DNA of 21,796 nucleotides from Clostridia bacterium (GTDB lineage: Bacteria; Bacillota; Clostridia; Christensenellales; Aristaeellaceae), in the NCBI GenBank assembly GCA_016296675.1, contig JAEDIV010000023.1, forward strand, positions 1 to 21,796, read 5' to 3'. This document shows, piece by piece, positions 13,450-21,489 of this stretch; within the stretch, counting starts at the first letter, position 1, and every line of letters begins with the position of its first letter. The translations under genes and the position numbers were made by a program. The notes beneath the pieces were generated by a model, which worked only from the letters and a program-made list of their open reading frames with translations, had not been told where the DNA came from and did not search any database.

Positions 13450-14403
13450 ATGCCCAACAGAAAGATTACCGTTATCGGCGCCGGCGCCGTTGGTTCCGCA
13501 ACTGCATTTGCTCTTGCTCTTAAAAATATCGCCAATGAGATCGTCATCGTGGACATCAACGAAGAAAAAGCCCGCGGCGAAGCGCTGGACATCCATCAGG
13601 GCACTCCTCTTTACAGCGAGCCGGTCAATGTTTATGCAGGCACCTATGCCTCTGCAGAAGGCAGTGATATCGTTGTCATCACTTCCGGCGTCGGCCGCAA
13701 GCCCGGTCAAACCCGACTTGATCTTGTCAATACCAACGTAGCCATTCTCAAGACCATTATCCCGCAGATCACCAAGGTTTGCCCCGATGCCACCTATGTC
13801 ATCGTCGCCAACCCCGTAGACATCCTGACCTACGTGTTCTGCAAGCTCTCCGGCATTCCCGAGGACCGCGTCATCGGCTCCGGCACGCTTCTTGACACCG
13901 CCCGTCTGCGCGCCCGCATTGCCGAGTACCTGTCCATCTCCCAGAAGAACGTTCATGCTTATGTGTTCGGCGAACATGGCGAAACCAGCTTCGTGCCGTG
14001 GTCGATCGCTGAGATTTCCACCATCGGCATCGAAGACTACAAAGAAATGATTCGCCTGAAGAACGGTATCATGGTTGATCTCGATTACGATGAGATCGAC
14101 AAATATATGCGTTCTTCCGGCGCTAAGATCATAAAGCGCAAGGGCTGCACCAACTACGCCATCTCCGTGTCCGTCTGCGCCATCTGCGAATGCCTCTTCG
14201 GCGGCGTAAACGCAGTTGCCACCGTCGCGACGATGCTTCACGGAGAATACGGCCTGGACGATGTCTGCCTCTCCCTTCCCGTCCTTCTTGGAAACGGCAA
14301 GGTTCAGGGCAGAATTCTCCCGCGCCTGACGGAGGAAGAGCACGCAAAGCTTCTCCATTCCGGCGCTGCTCTTAAGGAGATCATCGCGCAGCTCGACATC
14401 TAA
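13450..14403 (+). CDS. mdh: Malate dehydrogenase of the lactate/malate dehydrogenase family
   Basis: 317 residues; NAD-dependent 2-hydroxyacid dehydrogenase. GAGAVGSA (10-17) and Asp35 define the NAD-binding fold. Catalytic residues are conserved: Asn121, Asp149, Arg152, His176 (GEHGE) and Thr near TNYA. The overall sequence is LDH-like (KPGQTRLDLV, LLDTARLR), but the specificity position, Gln102 in lactate dehydrogenases, is Arg83 here (SGVGRKPGQTR). That arginine is the hallmark of malate/oxaloacetate specificity, so I call it malate dehydrogenase. Annotation pipelines may label it L-lactate dehydrogenase. It is the first gene of the hdr-flx-frd operon, 49 bp before hdrB. With the fumarate-reductase-like genes at the other end it suggests the reductive branch oxaloacetate to succinate. 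Activity should be tested on both substrates. Confidence 0.85.
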   Translation: MPNRKITVIGAGAVGSATAFALALKNIANEIVIVDINEEKARGEALDIHQGTPLYSEPVNVYAGTYASAEGSDIVVITSGVGRKPGQTRLDLVNTNVAILKTIIPQITKVCPDATYVIVANPVDILTYVFCKLSGIPEDRVIGSGTLLDTARLRARIAEYLSISQKNVHAYVFGEHGETSFVPWSIAEISTIGIEDYKEMIRLKNGIMVDLDYDEIDKYMRSSGAKIIKRKGCTNYAISVSVCAICECLFGGVNAVATVATMLHGEYGLDDVCLSLPVLLGNGKVQGRILPRLTEEEHAKLLHSGAALKEIIAQLDI

Positions 14404-14452
14404 CCGTTTTCCCCGCACTATTTCGATGTACTGACCAAAGGAGCAGACCAAT

Positions 14453-15238
14453 ATGATTTACAGCTATTATCCGGGATGCACCCTGAAGGACAGGGCCAAA
14501 CCATTGGATGTGAACGCCAGAAGCGCTTTGAAAGCCATGGGCATTGAGCTCAAGGAGCTGGATACATGGCAGTGCTGCGGCGCAGTGTATCCGCAGGCGT
14601 CGGATGAAATCGCTTCCCGCCTGTCCGCTGTGCGCGCGCTGTCGGACGCAGAAAACGGCAAGCTCGTTACGCTGTGTTCCGCATGCCATCACGTTTTGAA
14701 GCGTACCAATTACGATTGGAATCAGGATACCGATTTCAAAGTCAAGGCCACCAACTATCTAAAGCCCGAGACGCCCTATGACGGAAGCACGCAGGTCATT
14801 CACGTGCTTGAGCTGATCAGGGATGAAATCGGCTTTGAAAACCTGAAAAAGATGGTCGTGAATCCTTTGACCGGCAGAAAAATCGGCGCTTTCTACGGAT
14901 GCATGGTACTTCGCCCCGGAAAAGCCCTCGCCTTTGACGATCCCGAAAATCCCACGATCATCGAGGATTTCATTAAAGCCCTCGGCGCAGAGCCCGTGAA
15001 ATACGCCTACCGCAACGAATGCTGCGGCGCGTATGTGGCGCTTGAAGACAAGTCTGCCGCCGAAACGCAGGTGGACAGAGCGCTGAATTCCGCGGTCAGG
15101 GCCGGATGCGAAGAGCTGATCACCGCCTGCCCCTTGTGCCTTTACAACCTCGTCCACAACGCGACGGCAAACAAGCTTCCGGTCAAATACTTCACCGAGC
15201 TTCTGGCCGAAGCGCTGGGCGTAAAGGAGGGCGAATAA
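14453..15238 (+). CDS. hdrB: Heterodisulfide reductase subunit B (CCG-domain protein)
   Basis: 261 residues; subunit that carries two noncubane [4Fe-4S] clusters and performs disulfide (or equivalent high-potential) reduction in HdrABC. Both CCG motifs are complete: Cys9...Cys41-Cys42...Cys75-x-x-Cys78, and Cys150...Cys190-Cys191...Cys226-x-x-Cys229. An intact pair argues for a catalytically competent subunit. It is cytosolic with no membrane segment. AAAGGAG (14438-14444) precedes the ATG, and hdrC starts 1 nt after its stop. In bacteria without coenzyme M/B the natural acceptor is unknown; in Desulfovibrio DsrC has been proposed. No dsrC is visible here. Confidence 0.94.
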   Translation: MIYSYYPGCTLKDRAKPLDVNARSALKAMGIELKELDTWQCCGAVYPQASDEIASRLSAVRALSDAENGKLVTLCSACHHVLKRTNYDWNQDTDFKVKATNYLKPETPYDGSTQVIHVLELIRDEIGFENLKKMVVNPLTGRKIGAFYGCMVLRPGKALAFDDPENPTIIEDFIKALGAEPVKYAYRNECCGAYVALEDKSAAETQVDRALNSAVRAGCEELITACPLCLYNLVHNATANKLPVKYFTELLAEALGVKEGE

Positions 15239-15239
15239 T

Positions 15240-15632
15240 ATGAATAACCGCGTAAAAACCCTCACTGAAACCGCCCTTAGAATCAGCGGTGTAAACGTCA
15301 AAAAATGCATGAAGTGCGGTAAATGCTCCGGCACCTGCCCGAGCTACGACAAGATGGAATATCATCCGCATCAGTTCGTATCGATGGTCGAAAAAGGCCA
15401 GATTGAAAAGCTGATGAACAGCGAGTCTATCTACTACTGCCTTTCCTGCATGGCGTGCGTCGAGCGCTGTCCCAGAGGCGTTGAGCCCGGAAAGCTCGTT
15501 GAAGCCGTTCGCCTTATGAAAATCCGTCAGCAGGATATGAACCACAAAAACGGAAACGACATCGCACAGTTTGCCGATGAGAATACGCCTCAGCAGCTTC
15601 TCATGGCAGCCATGCGCAAATACAGAAAGTAA
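15240..15632 (+). CDS. hdrC: Heterodisulfide reductase subunit C
   Basis: 130 residues; small ferredoxin-like subunit with two [4Fe-4S] clusters that wires HdrA to HdrB. Motifs: Cys23-x2-Cys26-x2-Cys29-x3-Cys33 followed by Pro, and Cys67-x2-Cys70-x2-Cys73-x3-Cys77 followed by Pro. Length is somewhat below typical HdrC (about 150-190), but the helical linker between clusters (HPHQFVSMVEKGQIEKLMNS) and the tail are present. The gene lies 1 nt after hdrB and 15 nt before hdrA; the ribosome site sits inside the end of hdrB (AAAGGAGGG). Confidence 0.93.
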   Translation: MNNRVKTLTETALRISGVNVKKCMKCGKCSGTCPSYDKMEYHPHQFVSMVEKGQIEKLMNSESIYYCLSCMACVERCPRGVEPGKLVEAVRLMKIRQQDMNHKNGNDIAQFADENTPQQLLMAAMRKYRK

Positions 15633-15647
15633 GGAGGAAAACCACAA

Positions 15648-17639
15648 ATGCAGAAAATCGGCGTATTTGTCTGCTGGTGCGGCTCGAACATCGCCGGCAC
15701 CGTAGACGTTGAACAAGTAGCCGAAGCTTTAAAGAGCGTGCCCGGCGTGGTATACTCCATAAGCTATCAGTATATGTGCTCTGCGGCAGGTCAGAAGCTG
15801 ATTACCGACGCCATCCACGACTATAAGCTGGACGGCATCGTCGTCGCTTCCTGCTCCCCCCGCATGCACGAAAACACCTTCCGCAAAACAGCAGAAGCGG
15901 CGGGCCTCAACCCCTACATGGTTGAAATCGCCAACATCCGCGAGCAGTGCTCCTGGATTCACAAGGACAAGGAAGAGGGCACGAAGAAAGCCATCATCCT
16001 TGCCAAAACTGCCGTTGCAAAGCTCAAAAACGACAAGCCTCTTCAGGCAGGAACCAGCAATGTCACCAAGCGCGCGCTCGTTATCGGCGGCGGCATCGCC
16101 GGCATTCAGACCGCGCTCGACGTAGCGGATGCAGGCTACGAGGTCGACATCGTTGAACAGCGTCCCACCATCGGCGGCCGCATGGCGCAGCTCGACAAAA
16201 CCTTCCCCACCCTCGACTGCTCCGCCTGTATTCTGACGCCCAAGATGGTTGAAGCTTCCCAGAACGAGAAGATCAACATCATTTCTTACGCAAAAGTCGA
16301 GAAGGTTTCCGGCTTCGTCGGTTCCTTCAAGGCCACCATCCGCAAAAAGGCGCGTTTCGTTGATGAAACCAAGTGCACCGGCTGCTCCCTTTGCATGCAG
16401 AAGTGCCCCTCCAAGAAGGGCAAGGACGAGTTCAACATGGAGATGAACAACCGTCCGGCAATCTATATCCCCTTCGCGCAGGCCATCCCGAACGTTGCCG
16501 TCATTGATCCCAATGAGTGCATCAAGCTCAAAACCGGCAAGTGCGGCCTTTGCGAAAAGGTTTGCGCCGCCGGTGCGATCAACTATAAAATGGAAGACGA
16601 GCTGATCGAGCGCGAATACGGCGCGATCGTCGTCGCCACAGGCTTTAAACCCATCGATCCTTCTCCCCTCGGCGAATACGGCTATGCAGAAAATGCGGAC
16701 GTTGTAACGAGCCTTGAGCTTGAGCGTCTTATGAACGCAGCCGGCCCGACCAAGGGAACGCTCCTTCGTCCCTCCGACGGAAAACATCCCCACGAGATCG
16801 TGTTCATTCAGTGCGTAGGCTCCCGCTGCGATGAAAACACCGAGCGCGGCAAACCCTACTGCTCCAAGATCTGCTGCATGTACACCGCCAAGCACGCGAT
16901 GCTCATCCGCGACAAGTACCCGGACACCAATGTTCACGTATTCTACATTGACGTCCGCACGCCCGGCAAGAACTTTGACGAGTTCTACCGCCGCGCAGTC
17001 GAGCAGTACGGCGTTGACTATATCAAGGGCATGGTCGGAAAGGTTGCCAAAGAAGGCGACAAGCTCATGGTCAGAGGAAGCGATCTGATCAACAACTGTC
17101 AGGTTGAAATCGCTGCCGACCTTGTTGTTTTGGCAACCGCCATCGAGCCCGATCCCTCCGCCCGCTCCATTGGAACCATGCTCACCGCTTCCATGGACAC
17201 CAACGACTTCTTCACCGAAGCCCACGCAAAGCTCCGTCCCGTTGAGTCCCCGACCGCCGGCATCTTCTTGTCCGGCGCATGTCAGGGCCCGAAGGACGTT
17301 CCCGAAACCGTCGCGCAGGCCAGCGCCGCGGCTTCCAAGGTCATTGGTCTTTTGGCAAAGGATCATTTGGTCACCAATCCCTGCGTTGCGGAATCCAACG
17401 AACTTATGTGCAACGGCTGCTCTCAGTGCGAGAAGGTTTGCCCCTACGGCGCAATCACCTACATTGAGAAGGAAGTCCGCGGCCCCGGCGTTCGCGAAGT
17501 CCGAAGAGTCGCCCAGGTCAATCCCGCTGTCTGTCAGGGCTGCGGCGCGTGCACTGTCACCTGCCCGTCCGGCGCAATGGATTTGAAAGGCTTCAGCAAC
17601 AAGCAGATCATGGCGGAGGTGGATCAGATATGTCTGTAA
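15648..17639 (+). CDS. hdrA: Heterodisulfide reductase subunit A (bifurcating flavoprotein)
   Basis: 663 residues; the FAD subunit believed to bifurcate electrons from the MvhD/Flx side to HdrBC and to ferredoxin. An N-terminal Cys-containing domain (FVCWCG at 7-12, Cys44, ASCSPRMHE) is followed by the FAD-binding GGGIAG (147-152) and the HdrA-specific LDCSACILTPKM (Cys191, Cys194). Ferredoxin sites: Cys243-246-249-253, an unusual site with Cys291 and Cys299-302-306, and a C-terminal insert pair Cys588-591-594-598 and Cys629-632-635-639, the likely ferredoxin exit. Size matches the standard single-copy HdrA. All cysteines are encoded as Cys; there is no in-frame TGA hinting at selenocysteine. 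TAAGGAGG lies just before the ATG, and its last 10 bp overlap flxD. Confidence 0.96.
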   Translation: MQKIGVFVCWCGSNIAGTVDVEQVAEALKSVPGVVYSISYQYMCSAAGQKLITDAIHDYKLDGIVVASCSPRMHENTFRKTAEAAGLNPYMVEIANIREQCSWIHKDKEEGTKKAIILAKTAVAKLKNDKPLQAGTSNVTKRALVIGGGIAGIQTALDVADAGYEVDIVEQRPTIGGRMAQLDKTFPTLDCSACILTPKMVEASQNEKINIISYAKVEKVSGFVGSFKATIRKKARFVDETKCTGCSLCMQKCPSKKGKDEFNMEMNNRPAIYIPFAQAIPNVAVIDPNECIKLKTGKCGLCEKVCAAGAINYKMEDELIEREYGAIVVATGFKPIDPSPLGEYGYAENADVVTSLELERLMNAAGPTKGTLLRPSDGKHPHEIVFIQCVGSRCDENTERGKPYCSKICCMYTAKHAMLIRDKYPDTNVHVFYIDVRTPGKNFDEFYRRAVEQYGVDYIKGMVGKVAKEGDKLMVRGSDLINNCQVEIAADLVVLATAIEPDPSARSIGTMLTASMDTNDFFTEAHAKLRPVESPTAGIFLSGACQGPKDVPETVAQASAAASKVIGLLAKDHLVTNPCVAESNELMCNGCSQCEKVCPYGAITYIEKEVRGPGVREVRRVAQVNPAVCQGCGACTVTCPSGAMDLKGFSNKQIMAEVDQICL

Positions 17640-18073
17640 CGAATCCCAACTGGAAGCCGAAAATCGTCGCCTTCTGCTGCAACTGGTGCTCCTACGCAGG
17701 CGCTGACCTCGCGGGCAGCGGACGCATGAGCTATCCGGCGGACGTCAAAATCATCCGCGTGCCCTGCTCCTGCCGCGTAAACCCCATGTTCATCCTGCGC
17801 GCCTTTGAGCGCGGCGCAGACGGCGTCATCATCTGCGGCTGCCATCCGGGCGATTGCCACTATACAAGCGGCAACTATTATGCAAGAAGAAGACTTACGA
17901 TGCTGTTCTCGATGCTGGATTACCTCGGCATTGAGCGCGGCAGAACCCGCGTTGAGTGGGTTTCCGCTGCGGAAGGCGCGAAGTTCTCAAAGACCATGAA
18001 CGAATTTGTCGAGACGATTTACAGTCTGGGCGAAAACAGAAAGCTGGGTGATATCAGATGCAAAAAATCATGA
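17630..18073 (+). CDS. mvhD: MvhD/FlxD-type [2Fe-2S] electron-transfer subunit
   Basis: 147 residues; docks on HdrA and passes electrons from the Flx (or a hydrogenase) module to the HdrA flavin. Family signatures: FCCNWCSYAGADLAG (Cys16, 17, 20), RVPCSCRVNP (Cys46, Cys48), and the hallmark ICGCHPGDCHYTSGN (Cys69, 71, 76). The start is the ATG at 17630 inside the end of hdrA, with GGAGGT at 17615-17620. An upstream ATG in the same frame at 17549 would add 27 residues that are only the shifted reading of hdrA. There are no [NiFe]-hydrogenase mvhA/G genes nearby, so this serves the Flx branch (flxD equivalent). Confidence 0.93.
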   Translation: MSVTNPNWKPKIVAFCCNWCSYAGADLAGSGRMSYPADVKIIRVPCSCRVNPMFILRAFERGADGVIICGCHPGDCHYTSGNYYARRRLTMLFSMLDYLGIERGRTRVEWVSAAEGAKFSKTMNEFVETIYSLGENRKLGDIRCKKS

Positions 18074-18939
18074 ATTCGATTAAGTCCCGCGCAATCGCGC
18101 TGCTTTCTGATGGAACCGTAAAACGCGTCATCGGCTGGGAAAAAGGCGAAGGCGAATTTGACTGGTCCCCCGCGCTTTTTGAGACTGCCGAAGAAATGAA
18201 TTCCTTCGTTTACGGCGAATATGCCGGAAGCAATCTTTCCAAATACTGCCTGAAGTTCAATCTTTCCGAAGGCAAAACCCTTGTAATTCTCAAGCCCTGC
18301 GACACGCTCTCCTTCAACCAGCTCCTTCATGAGCATCGCCTCAGCCGCGAGAAGTTCTACATCATCGGCGCAGGCTGCAAAGGCATGAAGGACGAAAACG
18401 GAAAGCTTTTAAAATGCAATACCTGTAAGGGCAAGGATTTTGAAGTCTATGACGAAATTATCGACGATGAAGAATCCAGAAAGCCTTTGAATACTTTCGA
18501 CCGCATGATCGGGGTCAGCGAGCTTGAAAAAATGACCGCTGAAGAACGATACGAGTTCTGGAGAGGCGAACTTTCCCGCTGCATCCGCTGTAACGCCTGC
18601 CGTAACGTCTGTCCGGCCTGCACCTGTGTAAAGTGCGTGTTCGACAACCCCGCCTCCGGCGTTCAGTCCAAGGCCCCCGTTACGGATTTTGAGGAAAACA
18701 TGTTCCACATCATCCGCGCTTTCCACGTCGCCGGCCGCTGCACCGACTGCGGCGAGTGCTCCAGAGTCTGCCCGCAGAACATCCCGCTGCACCTTTTGAA
18801 CCGCAAGTTCATCAAGGATATGAATGAACTCTACGGCGAACATCAGGCGGGCATCGGAGAAGAGGAAAGAACGCCGCTCACCTCCTACACCAAGGAAGAC
18901 GCCGAACCCTCCATCGTCCATGAAAGGGGGAACGCCTGA
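18058..18939 (+). CDS. Flx-module iron-sulfur subunit with FrhB-like N-terminal region
   Basis: 293 residues. The N-terminal 160 residues resemble the beta-subunit family of F420-reducing hydrogenase/dehydrogenase (VILKPCDTLSF, FYIIGAGCKGM, CNTCKG), with cysteines likely binding a further cluster. The C-terminal part has two [4Fe-4S] sites, Cys175-178-181-185 (with extra Cys188, 190, 193) and Cys228-231-234-238. In Flx-Hdr gene sets two such proteins (FlxB, FlxC) connect the NAD(P)H-oxidising FlxA to FlxD. I cannot decide which of the two this is. The start may be ATG 18058 (GGGTG 7 nt upstream) or the in-frame ATG 18070, which overlaps the mvhD stop as ATGA. Its own stop overlaps the next start (TGATG). 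Confidence 0.85.
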   Translation: MQKIMNSIKSRAIALLSDGTVKRVIGWEKGEGEFDWSPALFETAEEMNSFVYGEYAGSNLSKYCLKFNLSEGKTLVILKPCDTLSFNQLLHEHRLSREKFYIIGAGCKGMKDENGKLLKCNTCKGKDFEVYDEIIDDEESRKPLNTFDRMIGVSELEKMTAEERYEFWRGELSRCIRCNACRNVCPACTCVKCVFDNPASGVQSKAPVTDFEENMFHIIRAFHVAGRCTDCGECSRVCPQNIPLHLLNRKFIKDMNELYGEHQAGIGEEERTPLTSYTKEDAEPSIVHERGNA

Positions 18940-19952
18940 TGCGTCAGTTTCCCGAAAGCAAAGTGCTTGACATTATTTCTTCCATCTCCTGCCCCGTTTA
19001 TGCGCCGGTAGAGGACGGAAGCATGGTCGTATACAGCCGCTATGAAGACGGCATGACCCTGCGCCTTGATAAAATCGCCACCGACAAAACGCCCAAGGAC
19101 ATTCTCTTTCCCCAGTGGGAAAACCTCATGCACTTCAGAATGGAAGGCAAGACCATTGAGCTGACCGAAGAGAAGCGCATGGAAGAAGATTATGTAATCT
19201 TCGGCGTCCGCGGATGCGACCTTCAGGCGTTTAAGGTTCTGGACAAGGTTTTCCTGTCCGACCCCATCGATACCTATTACGCCGCCCGCCGCGAGCACGG
19301 CACGGTGGTCGCCCTCGCCTGCACAACCATGAAGGATTCCTGCTTCTGCAAGAATTTCGGCGTTGACCCCGCCAATCCCGATGCAGACGTGGTTCTCTGG
19401 CTGATCGGCGACGATTATTACTGCGAAGCCTACACGGACAAAGGCCGTGATCTTATGGCCAAGTGGGATACCCGCGAAGCTGAAGACGGTCCCGTCGAGT
19501 GGATCAAGGGCGAAATTTCCAAAAAGTATGAATCTCTTCCCTTTGCCCATCTGAACCTTACCGGTATTGACGGCGATCATCTGAAGGAGAATTTCAATTC
19601 TCCCAAGTGGAAGAAGCTTTCCATGGCGTGCCTCGGCTGCGGCAGCTGCACCTTTTCCTGCCCCACCTGCCAGTGCTACGACATCCGCGACTATGACGCA
19701 GGAAACGGCATCCAGCGCTACCGCTGCTGGGATTCATGCATGTATTCCGATTTCACCCTGATGGCGCACGGCACCAACCGTCCCACGCAGCTTGAAAGAT
19801 ACCGCCAGAGATTTATGCACAAGCTCGTATACTTCCCGTCCAACAACGACGGCATGTATTCCTGCGTTGGCTGCGGCCGCTGCATTGAAAAGTGCCCCAT
19901 GAATCTCAACATTGTAAAGGTCATCAAGGCATTGGGGGAAGACGCAAAATGA
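18939..19952 (+). CDS. Flx-module iron-sulfur subunit, AsrA / HydB-like
   Basis: 337 residues, similar in layout to anaerobic sulfite reductase subunit A and the beta subunit of soluble sulfhydrogenases. An N-terminal alpha/beta region (VIFGVRGCDLQAF, then CTTMKDSCFC) precedes Cys231-234-237-241 with Cys244 and Cys246, an RCWDSCMYSDF segment, and Cys309-312-315-319. It should move electrons from FlxA flavin toward FlxD. No AsrC-type siroheme subunit is encoded, so sulfite reduction is unlikely. AAAGGGGG (18924-18930) is the ribosome site; the start overlaps the preceding stop by 1 nt, and the stop overlaps flxA by 4 nt (ATGA). It corresponds to FlxB or FlxC; assignment between them needs alignment. 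Confidence 0.87.
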   Translation: MRQFPESKVLDIISSISCPVYAPVEDGSMVVYSRYEDGMTLRLDKIATDKTPKDILFPQWENLMHFRMEGKTIELTEEKRMEEDYVIFGVRGCDLQAFKVLDKVFLSDPIDTYYAARREHGTVVALACTTMKDSCFCKNFGVDPANPDADVVLWLIGDDYYCEAYTDKGRDLMAKWDTREAEDGPVEWIKGEISKKYESLPFAHLNLTGIDGDHLKENFNSPKWKKLSMACLGCGSCTFSCPTCQCYDIRDYDAGNGIQRYRCWDSCMYSDFTLMAHGTNRPTQLERYRQRFMHKLVYFPSNNDGMYSCVGCGRCIEKCPMNLNIVKVIKALGEDAK

Positions 19953-20776
19953 CAAAAGAAACGCTTGTTCCGGTTCTCGGCATTGTAACCGACGTTCGCG
20001 TGGATACGCCGGACGTAAAAACCTTCCGTGTGAACGCAATCGGCGGCGGCAAGTGCTTTGAGCACATGCCCGGCCAGTGCGCCATGCTCTCCATCCCCGG
20101 CGTGGGCGAGGCAATGTTCTCCATTACCTCTTCCCCCACGAACACCGAGTTTATGGAGTTCTCCATCAAAAAATGCGGCTGCCTCACCGAGTGGCTCCAC
20201 CACATGGACGTTGGCCAGATGATCACCATCCGCGGTCCCTACGGAAACGCCTTCCCTGTTGAGGGTGATTTAAAGGGCCAGGATCTCCTCTTCATCGCCG
20301 GCGGCATCGGCCTTGCGCCCCTCAGATCCGTAATCAACTACGTCCGCGCCAAGCGTGAAAACTACGGAAAGGTGCGCATCGTCTACGGTTCCCGTTCCAA
20401 AGACGACCTCGTCGATTATCCGGAAATCGTAAATGAGTGGTGCCAGGAAGCCGGAATCGAAGTCTTCCTGACCATTGACCGCGAGCAGGAAGGCTGGGAC
20501 GGTCATGTCGGTTTTGTTCCAAACTATGTCACCGAGCTGGGTTTCAATCCCGACGGACGCGTGCTGGTCTGCGGCCCGCCCATCATGATCAAGTTCACCA
20601 CTCAGGCGCTTATGAATCTCGGCTTTGACAAGACCCAGATTTATACCACGATGGAGCTTCGCATGAAGTGCGGCGTAGGCAAATGCGGCCGCTGCAACAT
20701 CGGCGACAAGTACGTCTGCAAGGACGGCCCCGTATTCCGCTATGACGAGCTGGGCGAACTGCCGGCCGAGTATTGA
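19949..20776 (+). CDS. flxA: FAD/NAD(P)H-binding oxidoreductase (FlxA / AsrB / PyrK-like)
   Basis: 275 residues; ferredoxin-NADP-reductase-fold subunit that should oxidise NADH or NADPH and deliver electrons to the Flx/Hdr clusters. It shows the FAD site MPGQCAMLSIP...MFSITSSP, the nucleotide-binding LLFIAGGIGLAPLRS, VLVCGPPIM, and a C-terminal [2Fe-2S] site Cys241-x4-Cys246-x2-Cys249-x7-Cys257. This domain order is shared by AsrB, PyrK and FlxA. Context (hdrABC, mvhD) selects FlxA. ATG 19949 overlaps the previous stop (ATGA) with TTGGGGGA upstream; earlier in-frame ATGs fall inside the preceding gene. Cofactor preference (NADH or NADPH) cannot be read with confidence. Confidence 0.88.
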   Translation: MTKETLVPVLGIVTDVRVDTPDVKTFRVNAIGGGKCFEHMPGQCAMLSIPGVGEAMFSITSSPTNTEFMEFSIKKCGCLTEWLHHMDVGQMITIRGPYGNAFPVEGDLKGQDLLFIAGGIGLAPLRSVINYVRAKRENYGKVRIVYGSRSKDDLVDYPEIVNEWCQEAGIEVFLTIDREQEGWDGHVGFVPNYVTELGFNPDGRVLVCGPPIMIKFTTQALMNLGFDKTQIYTTMELRMKCGVGKCGRCNIGDKYVCKDGPVFRYDELGELPAEY

Positions 20777-20809
20777 TGGATCTTTCGAGAAACGGAGGAT
20801 ATATAGTAT

Positions 20810-21475
20810 ATGGTTAATGTCTATCTGATGGGCAAAAAGTACGAAGTGCCCGAGGGACTTACGATCATGGGCGCGATGGAATACGCCGGATATCAGCTGG
20901 TTCGCGGCTGCGGCTGCCGAAACGGCTTCTGCGGCGCCTGCTCCACCATTTATCGCATCAAAGGTGAGCGCGAGCTGCACGCCTGCCTCGCCTGCCAGAC
21001 CACCGTTGAAAATGATATGTACATCGCGACCCTGCCCTTCTTCCCGCTGGAAAAGCAGGTATACGATATCAACGAAATCAAGCCCGACGCACAGGTAATG
21101 ATGCAGCTGTATCCCGAGATCTATTCCTGCATCGGCTGCAATGCCTGCACCAAGTCCTGCACACAGGGCCTTAACGTCATGCAGTATATCGCTTATGCAC
21201 AAAGAGGAGATTTCGCGGCATGCGCCGAGGAAAGCTTCGACTGCGTCATGTGCGGCGTATGCTCTTCCCGCTGCCCCGCCGGCATCTCTCATCCGCAGGT
21301 TGCCGAGCTCGCCCGCCGCTTAAACGGCAAATACCTGATGCCCGAAGCCAAGCATCTGACTGAGCGCGTCAAGGAAATTGAGGACGGCCTTATGGAAAAG
21401 GAAATCGAAGCCATCATGGCCAAACCCATCAGCGAGCTTAAAGAACTCTACAACCACAGAGATATCGAAAAGTAA
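20810..21475 (+). CDS. Fumarate-reductase/TfrB-like iron-sulfur protein
   Basis: 221 residues. The N-terminal domain (about 1-65) is a plant-type [2Fe-2S] ferredoxin fold: Cys36-x4-Cys41-x2-Cys44...Cys59. The C-terminal domain carries two canonical [4Fe-4S] motifs, Cys107-110-113-117 and Cys145-148-151-155 followed by Pro. SdhB/FrdB proteins normally have one [4Fe-4S] and one [3Fe-4S]. Two full cubanes make this resemble the middle of methanogen thiol:fumarate reductase TfrB, which joins FrdB-like and HdrC/HdrB-like parts; here the HdrB-like part is absent from the chain. It has no membrane anchor and no FrdC/D gene follows directly. GGAGG (20794-20798) is the ribosome site. It pairs with the flavoprotein that starts 14 bp downstream. 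Confidence 0.87.
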   Translation: MVNVYLMGKKYEVPEGLTIMGAMEYAGYQLVRGCGCRNGFCGACSTIYRIKGERELHACLACQTTVENDMYIATLPFFPLEKQVYDINEIKPDAQVMMQLYPEIYSCIGCNACTKSCTQGLNVMQYIAYAQRGDFAACAEESFDCVMCGVCSSRCPAGISHPQVAELARRLNGKYLMPEAKHLTERVKEIEDGLMEKEIEAIMAKPISELKELYNHRDIEK

Positions 21476-21489
21476 GGGGGACAAAGCAG

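Noticed and set aside
13423..14451. 342-codon minus-strand frame over mdh
   Set aside because: Shadow of the malate dehydrogenase gene without a family signature.
15729..17366. 545-codon open frame on the minus strand opposite hdrA
   Set aside because: Antisense shadow of a fully motif-supported HdrA in GC-rich DNA; no homology, start signal or promoter.
18939..20776. Anaerobic sulfite reductase (asrAB) reading of the two Flx-like genes
   Set aside because: No asrC siroheme subunit follows, and mvhD plus hdrABC are adjacent, so the Flx-Hdr reading fits better.
20270..21292. 340-codon minus-strand frame over flxA and the FrdB-like gene
   Set aside because: Covers two well-supported genes on the other strand; its Ala/Gly-rich composition is typical of shadow frames.
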